Source: Dictyobacter formicarum
Lineage (GTDB): Bacteria; Chloroflexota; Ktedonobacteria; Ktedonobacterales; Ktedonobacteraceae
Reading direction: 5' to 3'
NCBI RefSeq assembly: GCF_016587435.1
Contig: NZ_BNJJ01000009.1
Coordinates: forward strand, 186,001 to 250,000
DNA: 64,000 nucleotides
The number at the start of each line of letters is the position of its first letter. The stretch's first letter is position 1. Below the pieces are notes generated by a model, which worked only from the letters and a program-made list of their open reading frames with translations, was not told where the DNA came from and did not search any database. Shown here piece after piece: positions 14,927-28,672 of this stretch. The translations under genes and the position numbers were made by a program.

Positions 14927-16606
14927 CTACATGTCATCGGGCGCGGGCTCGCCACAAATACTACAGAAGCGCGCATTTGGACGATTCATATGACCACAGG
15001 GCCATGCTTTAAGCGATAAGGTATTTTGCCCGACAGGCAGCGAACCCTGGCCTGACTGCGAAGTTGGCGACCCGCTGGTGGAAGGGGTTACCGGGGGAGC
15101 CGGCGTCGTACCGCTGGCTGGATCTGGCTGACCTTTATCGGCAGCAGGAGCGGCCGCCGCCAGTGCCTGTTGTTCGGACGCAGCAGAACCCTTTTTCGGT
15201 TTTGACTTTGGACGTTGACGCAGCGCCGCCATAAAGAGGACTCCCACTAGCAATAGCAGCACGAGAACAGCACCAATCGTCAGAGCGATTGCCTGCCAGG
15301 CCACGGGTGTCTTCTTAGATGTTGGCTGGATCGGTGTACTCGTTGGCTTCCTGGTAGGGACTACATGTTCATTTTTAGCCTGCTGCTGCGCATAATTTTG
15401 AAACGACTGAATAGCTTTAAAGACTGGATAGTTCTTTTGCAGGTTAGCAAATTCCTGCTGGGACTGGCCCCAATGTCCAGCGTTGTTGGTAGCGTAGGTA
15501 TTGAAGGCCTGGCTCCATTGTGTTTGTTGCTTGCCAGCTTTTGTGTCCAGATTAAGCGCTTTGATCATACTCTGGGCGCTGCTGCTAGCCTGTAGAAAGC
15601 TGGTTCCATTCTGGCCGCCGCTGGTATTAAGCGTGCCAAAGCTAACAATGCCAACAATATTGCCATTGTTATCCAGTGCAGGCCCACCACTATCTCCTTG
15701 CTCTACGTTGCCACCAACTTGAATCAACGGAGCCCCACTATTACTGGTCTTTAGCGAACTGACATAGATCTGGTTCAGCGAAGATGTCAACAAGCTATCT
15801 GGTGCCTTACTGACATCGGCATTGCCTGGAAAACCAATGATCGTCAGCTTATCCTGTGGATGCACATTGGTTGAATCTCCCAGTGGAACGCTCAGAGTAT
15901 CGGTAATCGGCACATGGATAATTGCCGTATCCTGTTGATCGGATGGACTCTCCTTCTCAATTTTATCTACATTTACACCAACACCAGAAGGTAGGCTTTT
16001 AAAATCGGTCGCATTAGTTAGACCCGTATAAGCCGTACTCAAAAACACAGAAATACTCGGAGACTGAAAAGTTGGCGTAGACTTTAATTGTCCGCTGCTC
16101 AATTGCTGGACAACTTGATCGCTGGTAACCTGGGTTGAACCTTTCTGATTGGTATTTATATAATTAGCGATATCCTGGGCGGCTCGCGTATATAGAGCCG
16201 AGTTCATTTCTTGATTTTTAGGAGGACTGACAACATGGTCGGCGGTCAGGATATCACCTTGCGAGGTTATAAATGTACCCGAGCCCGACAAATCTATCTC
16301 ATAGGTACCATTACTCTGTTGAGGAAAAGTCACATCTTTTGAAGGTGGAAAATGAACCGAGAGTTGCCCAGGGACGGCTGTAATGATGCGCACAACGGCT
16401 GGCTGCACAATATCCACCGCCCGGACAGCCGGATCGGAGACTGTTCCGCCCGGCATACTGTCTGCGTATGCATGTTGACTACCAGCGCAAAGAGCACAGA
16501 GCATCCCCACTACCAGCAGCAGATAGTATATGGGACGACTATTGGTCAACGAAACATTTGTCTGATGCATATATTTGTATTCCATCCCTATATGTAGAGA
16601 TCGCAT
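14927..16606 (-). CDS. Membrane-anchored trypsin-like serine protease with C-terminal zinc ribbon
   Basis: A 559-residue protein (547 if ATG 16570 is used). Order: signal peptide (YYLLLVVGMLCALCAGSQHAYA, likely cut before DS); S1C/Deg-like protease domain with His in TADHVV, Asp in QQDTAIIHV and nucleophile Ser in EQGDSGGPALD; a Gln/Ala-rich helical segment; a Thr/Pro linker; a transmembrane helix (WQAIALTIGAVLVLLLLVGVLFMAAL); a Lys-rich then Pro/Ser/Gly-rich stretch; and a terminal treble-clef-like zinc ribbon WPCGHMNRPNARFCSICGEPAP. No PDZ domain is seen. Topology puts the protease outside and the zinc ribbon in the cytoplasm, so it could link envelope proteolysis to a cytosolic partner. 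Which of the three clustered ATGs is used is uncertain. Confidence 0.85.
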   Translation of the reverse strand: MRSLHIGMEYKYMHQTNVSLTNSRPIYYLLLVVGMLCALCAGSQHAYADSMPGGTVSDPAVRAVDIVQPAVVRIITAVPGQLSVHFPPSKDVTFPQQSNGTYEIDLSGSGTFITSQGDILTADHVVSPPKNQEMNSALYTRAAQDIANYINTNQKGSTQVTSDQVVQQLSSGQLKSTPTFQSPSISVFLSTAYTGLTNATDFKSLPSGVGVNVDKIEKESPSDQQDTAIIHVPITDTLSVPLGDSTNVHPQDKLTIIGFPGNADVSKAPDSLLTSSLNQIYVSSLKTSNSGAPLIQVGGNVEQGDSGGPALDNNGNIVGIVSFGTLNTSGGQNGTSFLQASSSAQSMIKALNLDTKAGKQQTQWSQAFNTYATNNAGHWGQSQQEFANLQKNYPVFKAIQSFQNYAQQQAKNEHVVPTRKPTSTPIQPTSKKTPVAWQAIALTIGAVLVLLLLVGVLFMAALRQRPKSKPKKGSAASEQQALAAAAPAADKGQPDPASGTTPAPPVTPSTSGSPTSQSGQGSLPVGQNTLSLKAWPCGHMNRPNARFCSICGEPAPDDM

Positions 16607-16817
16607 TGGTTTTGTGGCACACTATCTCTCTACAGCAAAAATACGTTTTGAGTGTAACAGGGTTGCATAGCCAGGCAATCAATTTGATACTTTAAATGTG
16701 GTTGTCTGAGCTAAAGACGGACCTCTCAAGCATCTCAGTGTTATAACTGCTGATCTGATTACATTCAAGCGCTGATGGCGATAATATTTGACCGCCTTCA
16801 GGCTGCCTGGTGCTGTA

Positions 16818-17378
16818 CTATCTGTTTTTTCTCCACTCGCTGGCTAACAAACCATAAAGATGCAGATCCACATAATGATCATAGAGCCATTCAGCCTGGC
16901 GACTGATGCCCTCATGAGTGAAACCAAGACGTTGAGGTATAGCGCGGCTGCGAGCGTTACCAGTAGCACAACGAATCTCTACCTTATTGAGTTTCAAATC
17001 ATTAAATGCATAATCGATAAAAGCGCCGCAGGCCTTTGTCATCAGACCATTGCCCTGGAACTGCTCGCCAAGCCAATAGCCAATTTCAACCTTGCGATTG
17101 GGCCAATCCACGGGATGATAGCTAATAGTACCAGTAATATTGCCTTTATACCAGATAGCGCATGCTACACTCTGGTTCTCTTGATACTGGCCCATGACAG
17201 TACGAATATAAGCCAGCTCATCGGCTACAGACTGTGTGTAGTCGATCCATGGTAGCCATTGCCGCAAATATGGGCGATTAGTATTAATCAAGCGAAAGAT
17301 CTCCTGGGCATCGCTTTCTGCAATCGATTTTAGCTCTGTCGTATGGTCTATCTTCTTGTAAAAAAGTTTTTTTTCCAT
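16818..17378 (-). CDS. GNAT acetyltransferase, RimJ/RimL type
   Basis: A 186-residue acetyltransferase. The N-terminal RLINTNRPYLRQWLPWIDY, central GTISYHPVDWPNRKVEIGYWLGEQFQGNGLMTKAC (the GxQGxG-like acetyl-CoA loop reads QFQGNG) and LNKVEIRCATGNARSRAIPQRLGFTHEG are diagnostic of the RimJ/RimL branch, which acetylates protein N-termini (ribosomal proteins) or small amines. AAAGGA lies upstream of the GTGATG start pair. Single gene on the minus strand. Confidence 0.88.
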   Translation of the reverse strand: MEKKLFYKKIDHTTELKSIAESDAQEIFRLINTNRPYLRQWLPWIDYTQSVADELAYIRTVMGQYQENQSVACAIWYKGNITGTISYHPVDWPNRKVEIGYWLGEQFQGNGLMTKACGAFIDYAFNDLKLNKVEIRCATGNARSRAIPQRLGFTHEGISRQAEWLYDHYVDLHLYGLLASEWRKNR

Positions 17379-17617
17379 CACAGCAGGTGTCCTTTAATGT
17401 GTATTTGGGCAATTTGAAGTATACAAAAATAGCAGTGATTATTTCTCATTATGTTATCACGCAAAGGCTGTAGTGGACAGTTAATATTAGTTTTTCCTGA
17501 GTTTTTGACAGAGTTACATTTTTTAGAAACTTTACTATAGTGGAGACGCGTATTCAATAGTAGGACTCGAATCTAATTTTGAAATTTATCTAAAAATATA
17601 CAAAAGGGAGCTTAATC

Positions 17618-18532
17618 ATGAAAGCTGGAAAGACCTTTTCTTTCATGTTTCTCTGTATGGTTGCCTTTACTTTATTGATTAGCGCATGTAGTCAGACAAC
17701 CACAGGAACTGGAAGCACCAATAAGCCCAGCGACCTCACTCCTCAGCAAGTATTGCAGAAGAGTGCGGACGCCATGAAAAAATTGAAATCATCGCATATC
17801 GAGGTAAAATCTGATACCAGCGTCCAGGCCGTTGAAGCCAAATCCAGTACTAATGGCAAAACTCCTTCAGCCACCAATCTGAACGTTTCGATGACTGGTT
17901 CCGGCGACCAGCAGGGTCCTGACCAGCAGCAACTTGCTCTGACTGTCAATTCTGCCCAGCAGACCAGTAAACTGGCTGAGGTTGTAAGCGGCAACAAAGT
18001 ATATATTGAGAATAACCTTGGAAAATGGTATGTGATGGATAAGCAGCAGCTTGTAGGTTCGAACAGCAACATGTTCTCTGGCGTAACTGTCGACCAGAAT
18101 AGCCTGCTGGGCCTTGTACAAAACGTCAAACTGACCGATCATGGAGCTGACACCCAGGCTGGACCGAGCCTGCGTCACCTGACCGCTTCCTTAGATAAGG
18201 CGGCTCTCCAACAGGTGCTCACTCAGAATCCTCAATTGAAGGGCGCGTTGGGCCAACAAAACATTGACACCATCTTAAAGTCAGCCAAACAGTTTAATGC
18301 GGTTGTTGACGTCTGGATCGACGAAAGTAAGTTCTATGTGCATCGCACACAGTTAAAACTGGATATTCTGGCAGACACCAGCGCGGTCTCAAAAGATGCT
18401 CCTTCAGCTGCCAAAAGTTCCGTGAAAACAGTTGTTGATTTGAGCAAGTTTGACCAGCCGGTCACCATTAAAGTTCCTACCAACGCAACACCAACCAGCA
18501 ATCCTGCTACAGTCTTTGGGCTGTCCCAATAG
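17618..18532 (+). CDS. LppX/LprAFG-like lipoprotein
   Basis: A 304-residue lipoprotein. The signal peptide MKAGKTFSFMFLCMVAFTLLISAC ends in a lipobox (LISAC with Cys24), so the mature protein is lipid-anchored outside the membrane. The rest (SADAMKKLKSSHIEVKSD..., VYIENNLGKWYVMD, PSLRHLTASLDKAALQQVL, VVDVWIDESKFYVHRTQLKLDI..., VDLSKFDQPVTIKVP) matches the LolA/LppX beta-half-barrel pattern known for lipid-binding lipoproteins. AAAAGGGAG precedes the ATG. A strong bidirectional terminator follows. Substrate unknown; a carrier or sensor for lipids or hydrophobic compounds is inferred. Confidence 0.85.
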   Translation: MKAGKTFSFMFLCMVAFTLLISACSQTTTGTGSTNKPSDLTPQQVLQKSADAMKKLKSSHIEVKSDTSVQAVEAKSSTNGKTPSATNLNVSMTGSGDQQGPDQQQLALTVNSAQQTSKLAEVVSGNKVYIENNLGKWYVMDKQQLVGSNSNMFSGVTVDQNSLLGLVQNVKLTDHGADTQAGPSLRHLTASLDKAALQQVLTQNPQLKGALGQQNIDTILKSAKQFNAVVDVWIDESKFYVHRTQLKLDILADTSAVSKDAPSAAKSSVKTVVDLSKFDQPVTIKVPTNATPTSNPATVFGLSQ

Positions 18533-18611
18533 TCGTCACTTTACTAATCGAATAAGTCTGGAGGGTGCCAGATAGTAGTGAATCTATAGTAATACCCGAT
18601 AACCTCTATAT

Positions 18612-18650
18612 AAAAAGGCGCGATACTTTCTCTGAGTATCGCGCCTTTTT
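18612..18650. terminator. Intrinsic terminator
   Basis: AAAAAGGCGCGATACT, loop TTCTCTG, AGTATCGCGCCTTTTT: perfect 16-bp stem, bidirectional in form, after the lipoprotein gene. Confidence 0.92.
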
Positions 18651-18669
18651 GTGTAATGGTAATTTTACC

Positions 18670-18698
18670 TTGTTTTTCAATAAGGGGATTGTTATAAT
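18670..18698 (+). promoter_or_regulatory. Putative sigma70-type promoter
   Basis: TTGTTT, 17-base spacer, TATAAT, some 150 bases before the membrane-protein start at 18851. Confidence 0.55.
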
Positions 18699-18850
18699 AC
18701 ATAAAATTTAATTTGAGTTATAGATTTCTACAATTAGTGGAGACGCAGATATATTTTTATCGCTGAAAGCTATTTAGAGCGCCATTGCCGTTTTATCCTA
18801 GCTATTCAGGAATTATATTATTGGAAAGCATTAATGGAGGTGTGACAACT

Positions 18851-19684
18851 ATGGCACAACCGATGCAAGTATTGCGTCATCAAGAGATTTCTCCCGAAAC
18901 TATCCAGCACGCTAACGCTCATCAGCTTGGAAACGTCCAGGTTGAATACAAAGTTCGCATGGGTAAAACGCAGATAAAATACATCATTGTATTTGCAATT
19001 GTTGCTCTTGTTTTGGGCCTCACTGGCGTTGGGATGGCCTCAGATGGTGGAGATAGCGCAATCGGCTCGAGTATTTTTCTATTGATCGCACTTGTGTTTT
19101 CAGGCATGGCTATTTTTTATGGCCTGCAGCCCGTTCTTTTTCGCTCCTGGCGAGTTGGCATCTGTGCGTATGGCCTGCTTTATGTGCGTGGAAGCAAGGT
19201 CGATGCTTTTCGCTGGGATCGGATTACGGCATTTTTCATCCAGGTTGTAAATACGTACTATTACGGCGTCCGTACAGGAACAAGGCATAAATATAGAGTG
19301 CAGTATAACGATGGTCGCAAAGCTGTCTTTACTGACATGTTTGCGGATGCCGAAGAAATCGGCAACGCCATTGATTATGAACTGACACGTGTGCAATTGC
19401 CAATGGCGATCGCGGCCTTCGATGCCGGTCAAGCGCTAACTTTTGGTACATTGCAGGTTAGCAGACAGGGTTTGGCCAAATCCCCACAGCACTGGTTGCC
19501 CTGGCAAGAACTAAAAGATGTGCAAGTTAACCGTGGCATCATCAGCATAAGAAAATCGGGTCAAATGCTGAACTGGTCTACTGTACGGGTTGCGCGTATG
19601 CCTAATATGCATATCTTCCTGGCCCTGGTTGAGCGTGCACGCCAGCAGCAACCACCTATTCCTCCTGTATATCCAGGTTATTAA
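18851..19684 (+). CDS. Two-helix membrane protein with PH-like cytoplasmic part (DUF6585-like)
   Basis: A 277-residue protein beginning MAQPMQVLRHQEIS; GGAGGTG eight bases upstream fixes the start. Two transmembrane helices (IIVFAIVALVLGLTGVGMA and IFLLIALVFSGMAIFYGL) are followed by two tandem PH-like beta modules: RVGICAYGLLYVRGSKVDAFRWDRITAFF...KYRVQYNDGRKAVFTD and TFGTLQVSRQGLAKSPQHWLPWQELKDVQVNRGIISIRKSG. The pattern resembles the DUF6585 family common in Ktedonobacteria; function is not known. The protein ends in a Pro-rich tail. A related architecture occurs at 57006. Confidence 0.7.
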   Translation: MAQPMQVLRHQEISPETIQHANAHQLGNVQVEYKVRMGKTQIKYIIVFAIVALVLGLTGVGMASDGGDSAIGSSIFLLIALVFSGMAIFYGLQPVLFRSWRVGICAYGLLYVRGSKVDAFRWDRITAFFIQVVNTYYYGVRTGTRHKYRVQYNDGRKAVFTDMFADAEEIGNAIDYELTRVQLPMAIAAFDAGQALTFGTLQVSRQGLAKSPQHWLPWQELKDVQVNRGIISIRKSGQMLNWSTVRVARMPNMHIFLALVERARQQQPPIPPVYPGY

Positions 19685-19828
19685 TTGAACGTAGCTATTC
19701 TCGTAGAAAGCATCCGAGGTGCCTAATTTCAACCTGCTGATGTCACTGGCAAATTACGTTGTTAGTAGACGCCAACCTCAGGCATATCCACAACGCTAAC
19801 ATCAGCTTATAGATAGTCAGACATATAG

Positions 19829-19880
19829 TACAGTCAAAAGGCTCGCTGGCTCAAATCGGCCAGCGAGCCTTTTGACTGTA
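19829..19880. terminator. Intrinsic terminator before rRNA locus 1
   Basis: A perfect stem, with arms containing AGTCAAAAGGCTCGCTGG around a loop TCAAATCG-like region; ends the membrane-protein transcript and insulates the rRNA promoters. Confidence 0.9.
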
Positions 19881-19959
19881 CCTTTATCATTCAAATTGAT
19901 GTCGATTTCCTGGTTCACCAGGAATTTTTAAACATTTTATTATTTTAGGTCAAAAAGGC

Positions 19960-19988
19960 TTGACAGGTCGTGGTAGTTATGGCATAAT
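19960..19988 (+). promoter_or_regulatory. rRNA locus 1 promoter P1
   Basis: TTGACA, 17-base spacer, CATAAT; about 555 bases before the 16S gene. Confidence 0.8.
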
Positions 19989-20541
19989 CATCGAGCTGTC
20001 AAAAAAGCGACAATCACCCGCCTCAGCGAGCGTGGGTGCTCCTGTCCGTTTGCATCAGTTGTGCTACGGTAAGGTAGCTCCTCTGGGATCAGATGTTTCC
20101 CCCATGAACGGCCCAACGCAGATCTGCGTCCGCGGACGTTTCAGGCCTTTTCGACCAGTGGTTGCCACGGCGACCGGGAGAAACAACGAATTTTCGGAGC
20201 CGAGCAAAAAGTGGTCGGAAAACCGCTTGACAAAGCACAATGGATATGCGATACTACAGCACACGAGACAAGCGAACGAAAAAAGAACAAACGCTTGTCT
20301 GATGACGAAACACTGGTTTCGTCGATTGCGTACCTTGACAACTGAAGAGTGGAAAGCAGAACAGCAACTGGAACAACAATACAATGCACCAGTTCCTGTC
20401 AATTCGGACGCTTGATGGTTCCACCATTGAGCATCCATCATAATCTGCGAAACAAGCCAATGTTAATGTAACTTGGCCATGATCGCAACTTCACATGCAA
20501 TTGACATTCGCTCGTTGAGCGTGATGTGTCTATACTACAAT
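19989..20541 (+). other. rRNA leader of locus 1
   Basis: No protein gene is supported here. The stretch holds P1, P2 and a transcribed leader. The segment from about 20191 to 20401 and the last 100 bases (GCGAAACAAGCCAATGTTAA onward) are almost identical to locus 2, whereas the part between P1 and P2 differs more. Likely carries antitermination and 16S processing signals. Confidence 0.75.
20227..20255 (+). promoter_or_regulatory. rRNA locus 1 promoter P2
   Basis: TTGACA, 17-base spacer, GATACT. The identical -35/-10 segment and its surroundings recur in locus 2 at 34349. Confidence 0.85.
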
Positions 20542-25301
<4,760 letters not shown>

Positions 25302-25361
25302 ACCATTGTATCTTCATCGTGGAGCGCGTGAGTGCCCTCGGCTTCAGCTCGGCTGACTGCT

Positions 25362-25390
25362 GGCTCGGCAAAATTGAGGATAGATCGTAT
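25362..25390 (+). other. 3' half of the 23S processing stem, locus 1
   Basis: GGCTCGGCAAAATTGAGG and following bases are complementary to 22211-22239 over about 29 bases with two mismatches, giving the RNase III-type stalk that encloses 23S. Confidence 0.8.
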
Positions 25391-25409
25391 GCAGTTGTGC
25401 AGAACCAGA

Positions 25410-25450
25410 GAGATCTTACTTGGCAGAAGTAAGGTCTTTTTTGTTTTTCC
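25410..25450 (+). terminator. rRNA locus 1 terminator
   Basis: AGATCTTACTT, GGCAG, AAGTAAGGTCTTTTTTGTTTTT. Confidence 0.9.
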
Positions 25451-25502
25451 CGATTATATATATTACTTAAAAGGCACCTGAAAATCATGTGGTTCGCGCC
25501 TG

Positions 25503-25632
25503 CGGCCCCTGACGCTGCGCACCTGCGGCGCTCAAAATTTTTTATATACCGAGTTGCATGCAGTGCGCTGAGCGCACTGCATGCAACTCGGTATATAAAA
25601 ATCTGCGGCCGCGTATGCGGACGCCCGCAAGG
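25503..25632. repeat. Long-palindrome composite repeat, copy P1
   Basis: A perfect palindrome with 31-bp arms (25539-25569 and 25571-25601, centre G25570); arm starts TTTTTATATACCGAGTTGCA. The left flank GACGCTGCGCACCTGCGGCG plus CTCAAAA is shared with copies P3 and P4. A GC-rich stretch (CTGCGGCCGCGTATGCGGAC) follows on the right. It fills most of the 400-base gap between the rRNA terminator and the gene at 25712. Confidence 0.85.
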
Positions 25633-25711
25633 AGGAGCTTTGCTTCCTATCACCAGAAGGATGATGAACGTGCCTCCTCTTTTTATTTAGTGGTGCGAAA
25701 AGGAGAGCGAT

Positions 25712-26590
25712 ATGGATTTTCAATCTCTCTTTGAGTGTCCCATTATAGAACAGACACGGCTGGATCCTGGTTATTCAGGGCATATGAATGACGTCTGGCG
25801 TATCACCACCCGTGATACAACGTGCGTACTGCGCGTTCTGCGGCCAGAAAAGCTCAGCGGACCTTTCTGGGCTGGTTGTTCTGCTTTGTTTGGTATCGAT
25901 CCTACCAACATCTTTGACCTTGAACATATCAATGCCATGCTCAATCCTCTTAGCTCTCTCTCTATTCCTCAGATTATCTCTAAAGGTATACTAGATGGCA
26001 GGGCTTATGTGATGGTAGAGTGTATGGCTGGCTCACCATTGAAGCACTTCGGAACATTGCTAGAGGTTGCCCTGGAAAGATTGGGACAGCAGTTGGCGCA
26101 CATCCACACCTTGCGCTTCCCCTATTATGGCCATCCGACAGGACGCCAGCAGGGGCCGCTCCCTATATTTCATCAGCACCTGGTACAGACTATGAGGATG
26201 CTGGTAGAACAATATCATGCGGATGACTTCTCCATCAAAGAGACGCTGAAATCTATTTCTGCCAGCGCCCTCCAACTGCCCGTACCTGCTGAGTCGTCGT
26301 TAATTATGATTGATATGGACCCTACTCAATTCCTGGTCAATGATGGTTATGTGGAGTCGCTGGTTGATACAGAGGCATATGCGCTCGGACCACGCGCTTT
26401 AGACTTTATTGCTCTGGAATATATACTTTCTCGCCGAGAGGCTAAGGCGCTGGCGCGTGGATATCGCAGTGTTCTGGCATTGCCGGAGCTGACGGCGGTG
26501 CGGCCTGTCTATCGCTACTTTTATCGCCTGCTAGAGATTCAGGGAAGACCAGATATAGCCAGCTGGCTGGCACATCCGGTGCTCTTTTGA
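25712..26590 (+). CDS. Aminoglycoside phosphotransferase (APH)-like kinase-fold protein
   Basis: A 292-residue protein of the APH/choline-kinase fold. N-lobe: GYSGHMNDVWRITTRDTTCVLRVLRP (Lys replaced by Arg in the ATP lysine position). C-lobe: RLGQQLAHIHTLRFPYYG, then the catalytic loop reads MIDMDPTQFLV instead of HGDLHPGNVLV, and the metal site VDTEAYALGPRALDF keeps the Asp. The catalytic His and Asn are thus changed (Met, Gln), so it may be a divergent kinase or an inactive relative. AAAAGGAGAG precedes the ATG. The gene is sandwiched between the 16S-23S operon and the oppositely oriented 5S gene, and is convergent with 5S. Confidence 0.75.
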   Translation: MDFQSLFECPIIEQTRLDPGYSGHMNDVWRITTRDTTCVLRVLRPEKLSGPFWAGCSALFGIDPTNIFDLEHINAMLNPLSSLSIPQIISKGILDGRAYVMVECMAGSPLKHFGTLLEVALERLGQQLAHIHTLRFPYYGHPTGRQQGPLPIFHQHLVQTMRMLVEQYHADDFSIKETLKSISASALQLPVPAESSLIMIDMDPTQFLVNDGYVESLVDTEAYALGPRALDFIALEYILSRREAKALARGYRSVLALPELTAVRPVYRYFYRLLEIQGRPDIASWLAHPVLF

Positions 26591-26595
26591 GCTGC

Positions 26596-26619
26596 TGTAG
26601 GTGCGTCCCTTGCGAACGC
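26596..26619 (-). repeat. Hairpin repeat of the ACCTACA type, copy 1
   Basis: Reverse complement GCGTTCGCAAGGGACGCACC followed by TACA. Same layout as 56961: a stem, a GCA(A) loop, then ACCTACA. Lies six bases past the kinase-fold gene. Confidence 0.6.
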
Positions 26620-26641
26620 TTTAAGCCTCATCACGCAGCAA

Positions 26642-26667
26642 CAAAAAAACACCTATGTGGGCAGGTG
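26642..26667 (-). terminator. 5S terminator, locus 1
   Basis: On the minus strand, CACCTGCCCACATAGGTG followed by TTTTTTTG. Confidence 0.7.
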
Positions 26668-26786
<119 letters not shown>

Positions 26787-26818
26787 ACCTGCACATACAG
26801 GTGTTCTTGACTTGAAGA

Positions 26819-26847
26819 ATAATACTACAGCTAAAAGCCTTTGTCAA
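26819..26847 (-). promoter_or_regulatory. 5S promoter, locus 1
   Basis: On the minus strand TTGACA (26842-26847), 17-base spacer, TATTAT (26819-26824), about 33 bases before the 5S start. Confidence 0.85.
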
Positions 26848-27028
26848 CCCCTATTTCCAGGTTTTTATTCAAGTTTAGTACCTGGGAAGCAAAATGCCCC
26901 TGGGCCTGGGGAACGCAGGAGCGAATCGCATGGCTTTTTCAGACACTCTCTTATGTTTTGAGCTTCCATAAGGTTTAAGCTCATGCCATAAGAAGGCAGC
27001 CATGATGGAAATCAGACACGTTTTTATG

Positions 27029-28564
27029 TCAGGCCTGGTGCGTGACAGGGGTGTCCTTCAGGAAGAAAGTGGTAAAGAGTACCATTATACTGAGCACCAG
27101 TACCATCAGGAATCCGTTTTGGAGCACGCTGGCGAGCCCAAGTTGGGCGTTGATGGTAGCTGGAAGGCCAGCACTGCTATTTCCGGCCAGGGCTCCGTTC
27201 ACGACGATCCCCATCAGGGCCGCACCCAACGTCAGGCCAAGCTGGCCCAGGTAGCGGATTACGCTGGTTCCCACTCCGAGCTGTGTTTGTGGGATGGAAT
27301 TTTGGGCGGCAATCATCTGGATAGTGAAGAAGGAGCCCGTACCCAGTCCGATCAGTACCAGATCGAGGCCGATGATAAGGATGCTGCTCTGCTGCGTCAT
27401 GAGCATGAGCAAGAAGATCCCAAGCGTCATTATGCCAGCGGCTATAATTGCCGTCATCTGGTAGCGTTTGCGTGCCGCAATGATCCCTCCCGCGATAGCG
27501 GCTCCCAGCGATAGACTGACCGAGAGCGCGGTGATCAGGGCGCCAGCGCCGGTTGGCGAAAGAGTCAGCACGCCTTGCAAAAACAATGAGAGCGGAATGA
27601 AGGCACCGATGAGGATCATGCTCTGGATGAGCGTCAACAATGCATCAGCTGCAAAGACCTGCTGTCTGAACAGAGCGAGTGGAATAATGGGTTCAGCAGC
27701 CTTGCGCTCGACTAACAGAAAGAGTACTGCGAGGATCAGCGAGGCGATCAGCAGCGCCACCACAGGCAGCGATGTCCAGGCTGTGATCTGTGTACTTCCA
27801 AGACTCAAGCCGAGTAACAGGCTACAGGTTGCCCCCACGAGCAGTAACCCTCCGAGCCAGTCGATGCTATTGAGAGCGAAACGCCCATTTGCCTGCTCCC
27901 TCGGTTGTGTGGACGAATGGGTGGGCAGGTAGATCCACAGCATAAGCAGGGCGAGCAGGCCGACAGGCAGATTGAGGTAGAATAGCCAGCGCCAGCGTGT
28001 ATCATCGCTGACGAAGCCAGCGAGCAGCGGACCATGATCAGTGATCCAGCCGCCCAGCGTTGGACCACACAACTGGGAGATGCCAAAGACGATCCCAAGC
28101 AGTCCCTGCTTGCTGGCCCGCTGCTCTGGTGGAAAAAGATCCCCAACGACCGTAATCACCAGCCCGATGCCAATGCCGCTGCCAAGTCCCTGGATGGCGC
28201 GAAAGAAAATGAGCTGATCCATCGTCTGAGAAACACCGGCCAGTCCAGACCCCAGCAGGAATATGACGATCCCGCTGAGCAGGAAACCTTTGCGACCAAA
28301 CTGATCCGAGAGTTTTCCCGCTAGTGGCACCACAGCCGTTGCCGCCAGCAAGTAGGCGGCCACAACCCAGGTATAGCTGCCGAAGCCATGCAGGCTGCTG
28401 GCAATGCGTGGCATGGCGGGAGTCACGATCAGGTTATCCAGTGCTTCCAGAAAAGCTGTGAGTAGCAGGGCCACCATAATGAGCACCAGTGCAGGTCCAT
28501 GCAGGCGACGACTGCTTTCTTGCACTGGTGACGGTGTTGAAATTGATGAAGACATCGTTTCCAT
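27029..28564 (-). CDS. DHA2-type MFS drug/metabolite exporter
   Basis: A 511-residue major-facilitator protein with about 14 hydrophobic segments. Characteristic pieces: FLEALDNLIVTPAMPRIA (D1 motif of the DHA2/EmrB-QacA group), AGKLSDQFGRKGFLLSG (motif A), RAIQGLGSGIGIGLVITVVGDLFPPEQR (motif B/C region) and WITDHGPLLAG with WRWLFYLNLPVG. It exports small hydrophobic or cationic compounds using the proton gradient. ATG 28564 with GAGAG upstream is preferred. It is the last gene in a minus-strand series of regulator, monooxygenase, SRPBCC and exporter, which suggests it exports the monooxygenase product or substrate. Confidence 0.9.
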   Translation of the reverse strand: METMSSSISTPSPVQESSRRLHGPALVLIMVALLLTAFLEALDNLIVTPAMPRIASSLHGFGSYTWVVAAYLLAATAVVPLAGKLSDQFGRKGFLLSGIVIFLLGSGLAGVSQTMDQLIFFRAIQGLGSGIGIGLVITVVGDLFPPEQRASKQGLLGIVFGISQLCGPTLGGWITDHGPLLAGFVSDDTRWRWLFYLNLPVGLLALLMLWIYLPTHSSTQPREQANGRFALNSIDWLGGLLLVGATCSLLLGLSLGSTQITAWTSLPVVALLIASLILAVLFLLVERKAAEPIIPLALFRQQVFAADALLTLIQSMILIGAFIPLSLFLQGVLTLSPTGAGALITALSVSLSLGAAIAGGIIAARKRYQMTAIIAAGIMTLGIFLLMLMTQQSSILIIGLDLVLIGLGTGSFFTIQMIAAQNSIPQTQLGVGTSVIRYLGQLGLTLGAALMGIVVNGALAGNSSAGLPATINAQLGLASVLQNGFLMVLVLSIMVLFTTFFLKDTPVTHQA

Positions 28565-28672
28565 ACGTTTCTCTCTGAATCTTCGTTCAAGTATAGTGTG
28601 TTTTGTGTCATGCATTTTGGCGACCAGAGAATGAAACTATTCCCCCAGTCGCCATTGCTGATTAGCGGATGA

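Noticed and set aside
20335..20340. A third TTGACA in the rRNA leader
   Set aside because: No acceptable -10 element at 16-18 bases; likely part of the leader structure.
27002..27514. Plus-strand 170-codon frame
   Set aside because: Lies opposite the MFS transporter gene; low-complexity His/Gln-rich translation without a ribosome binding site.
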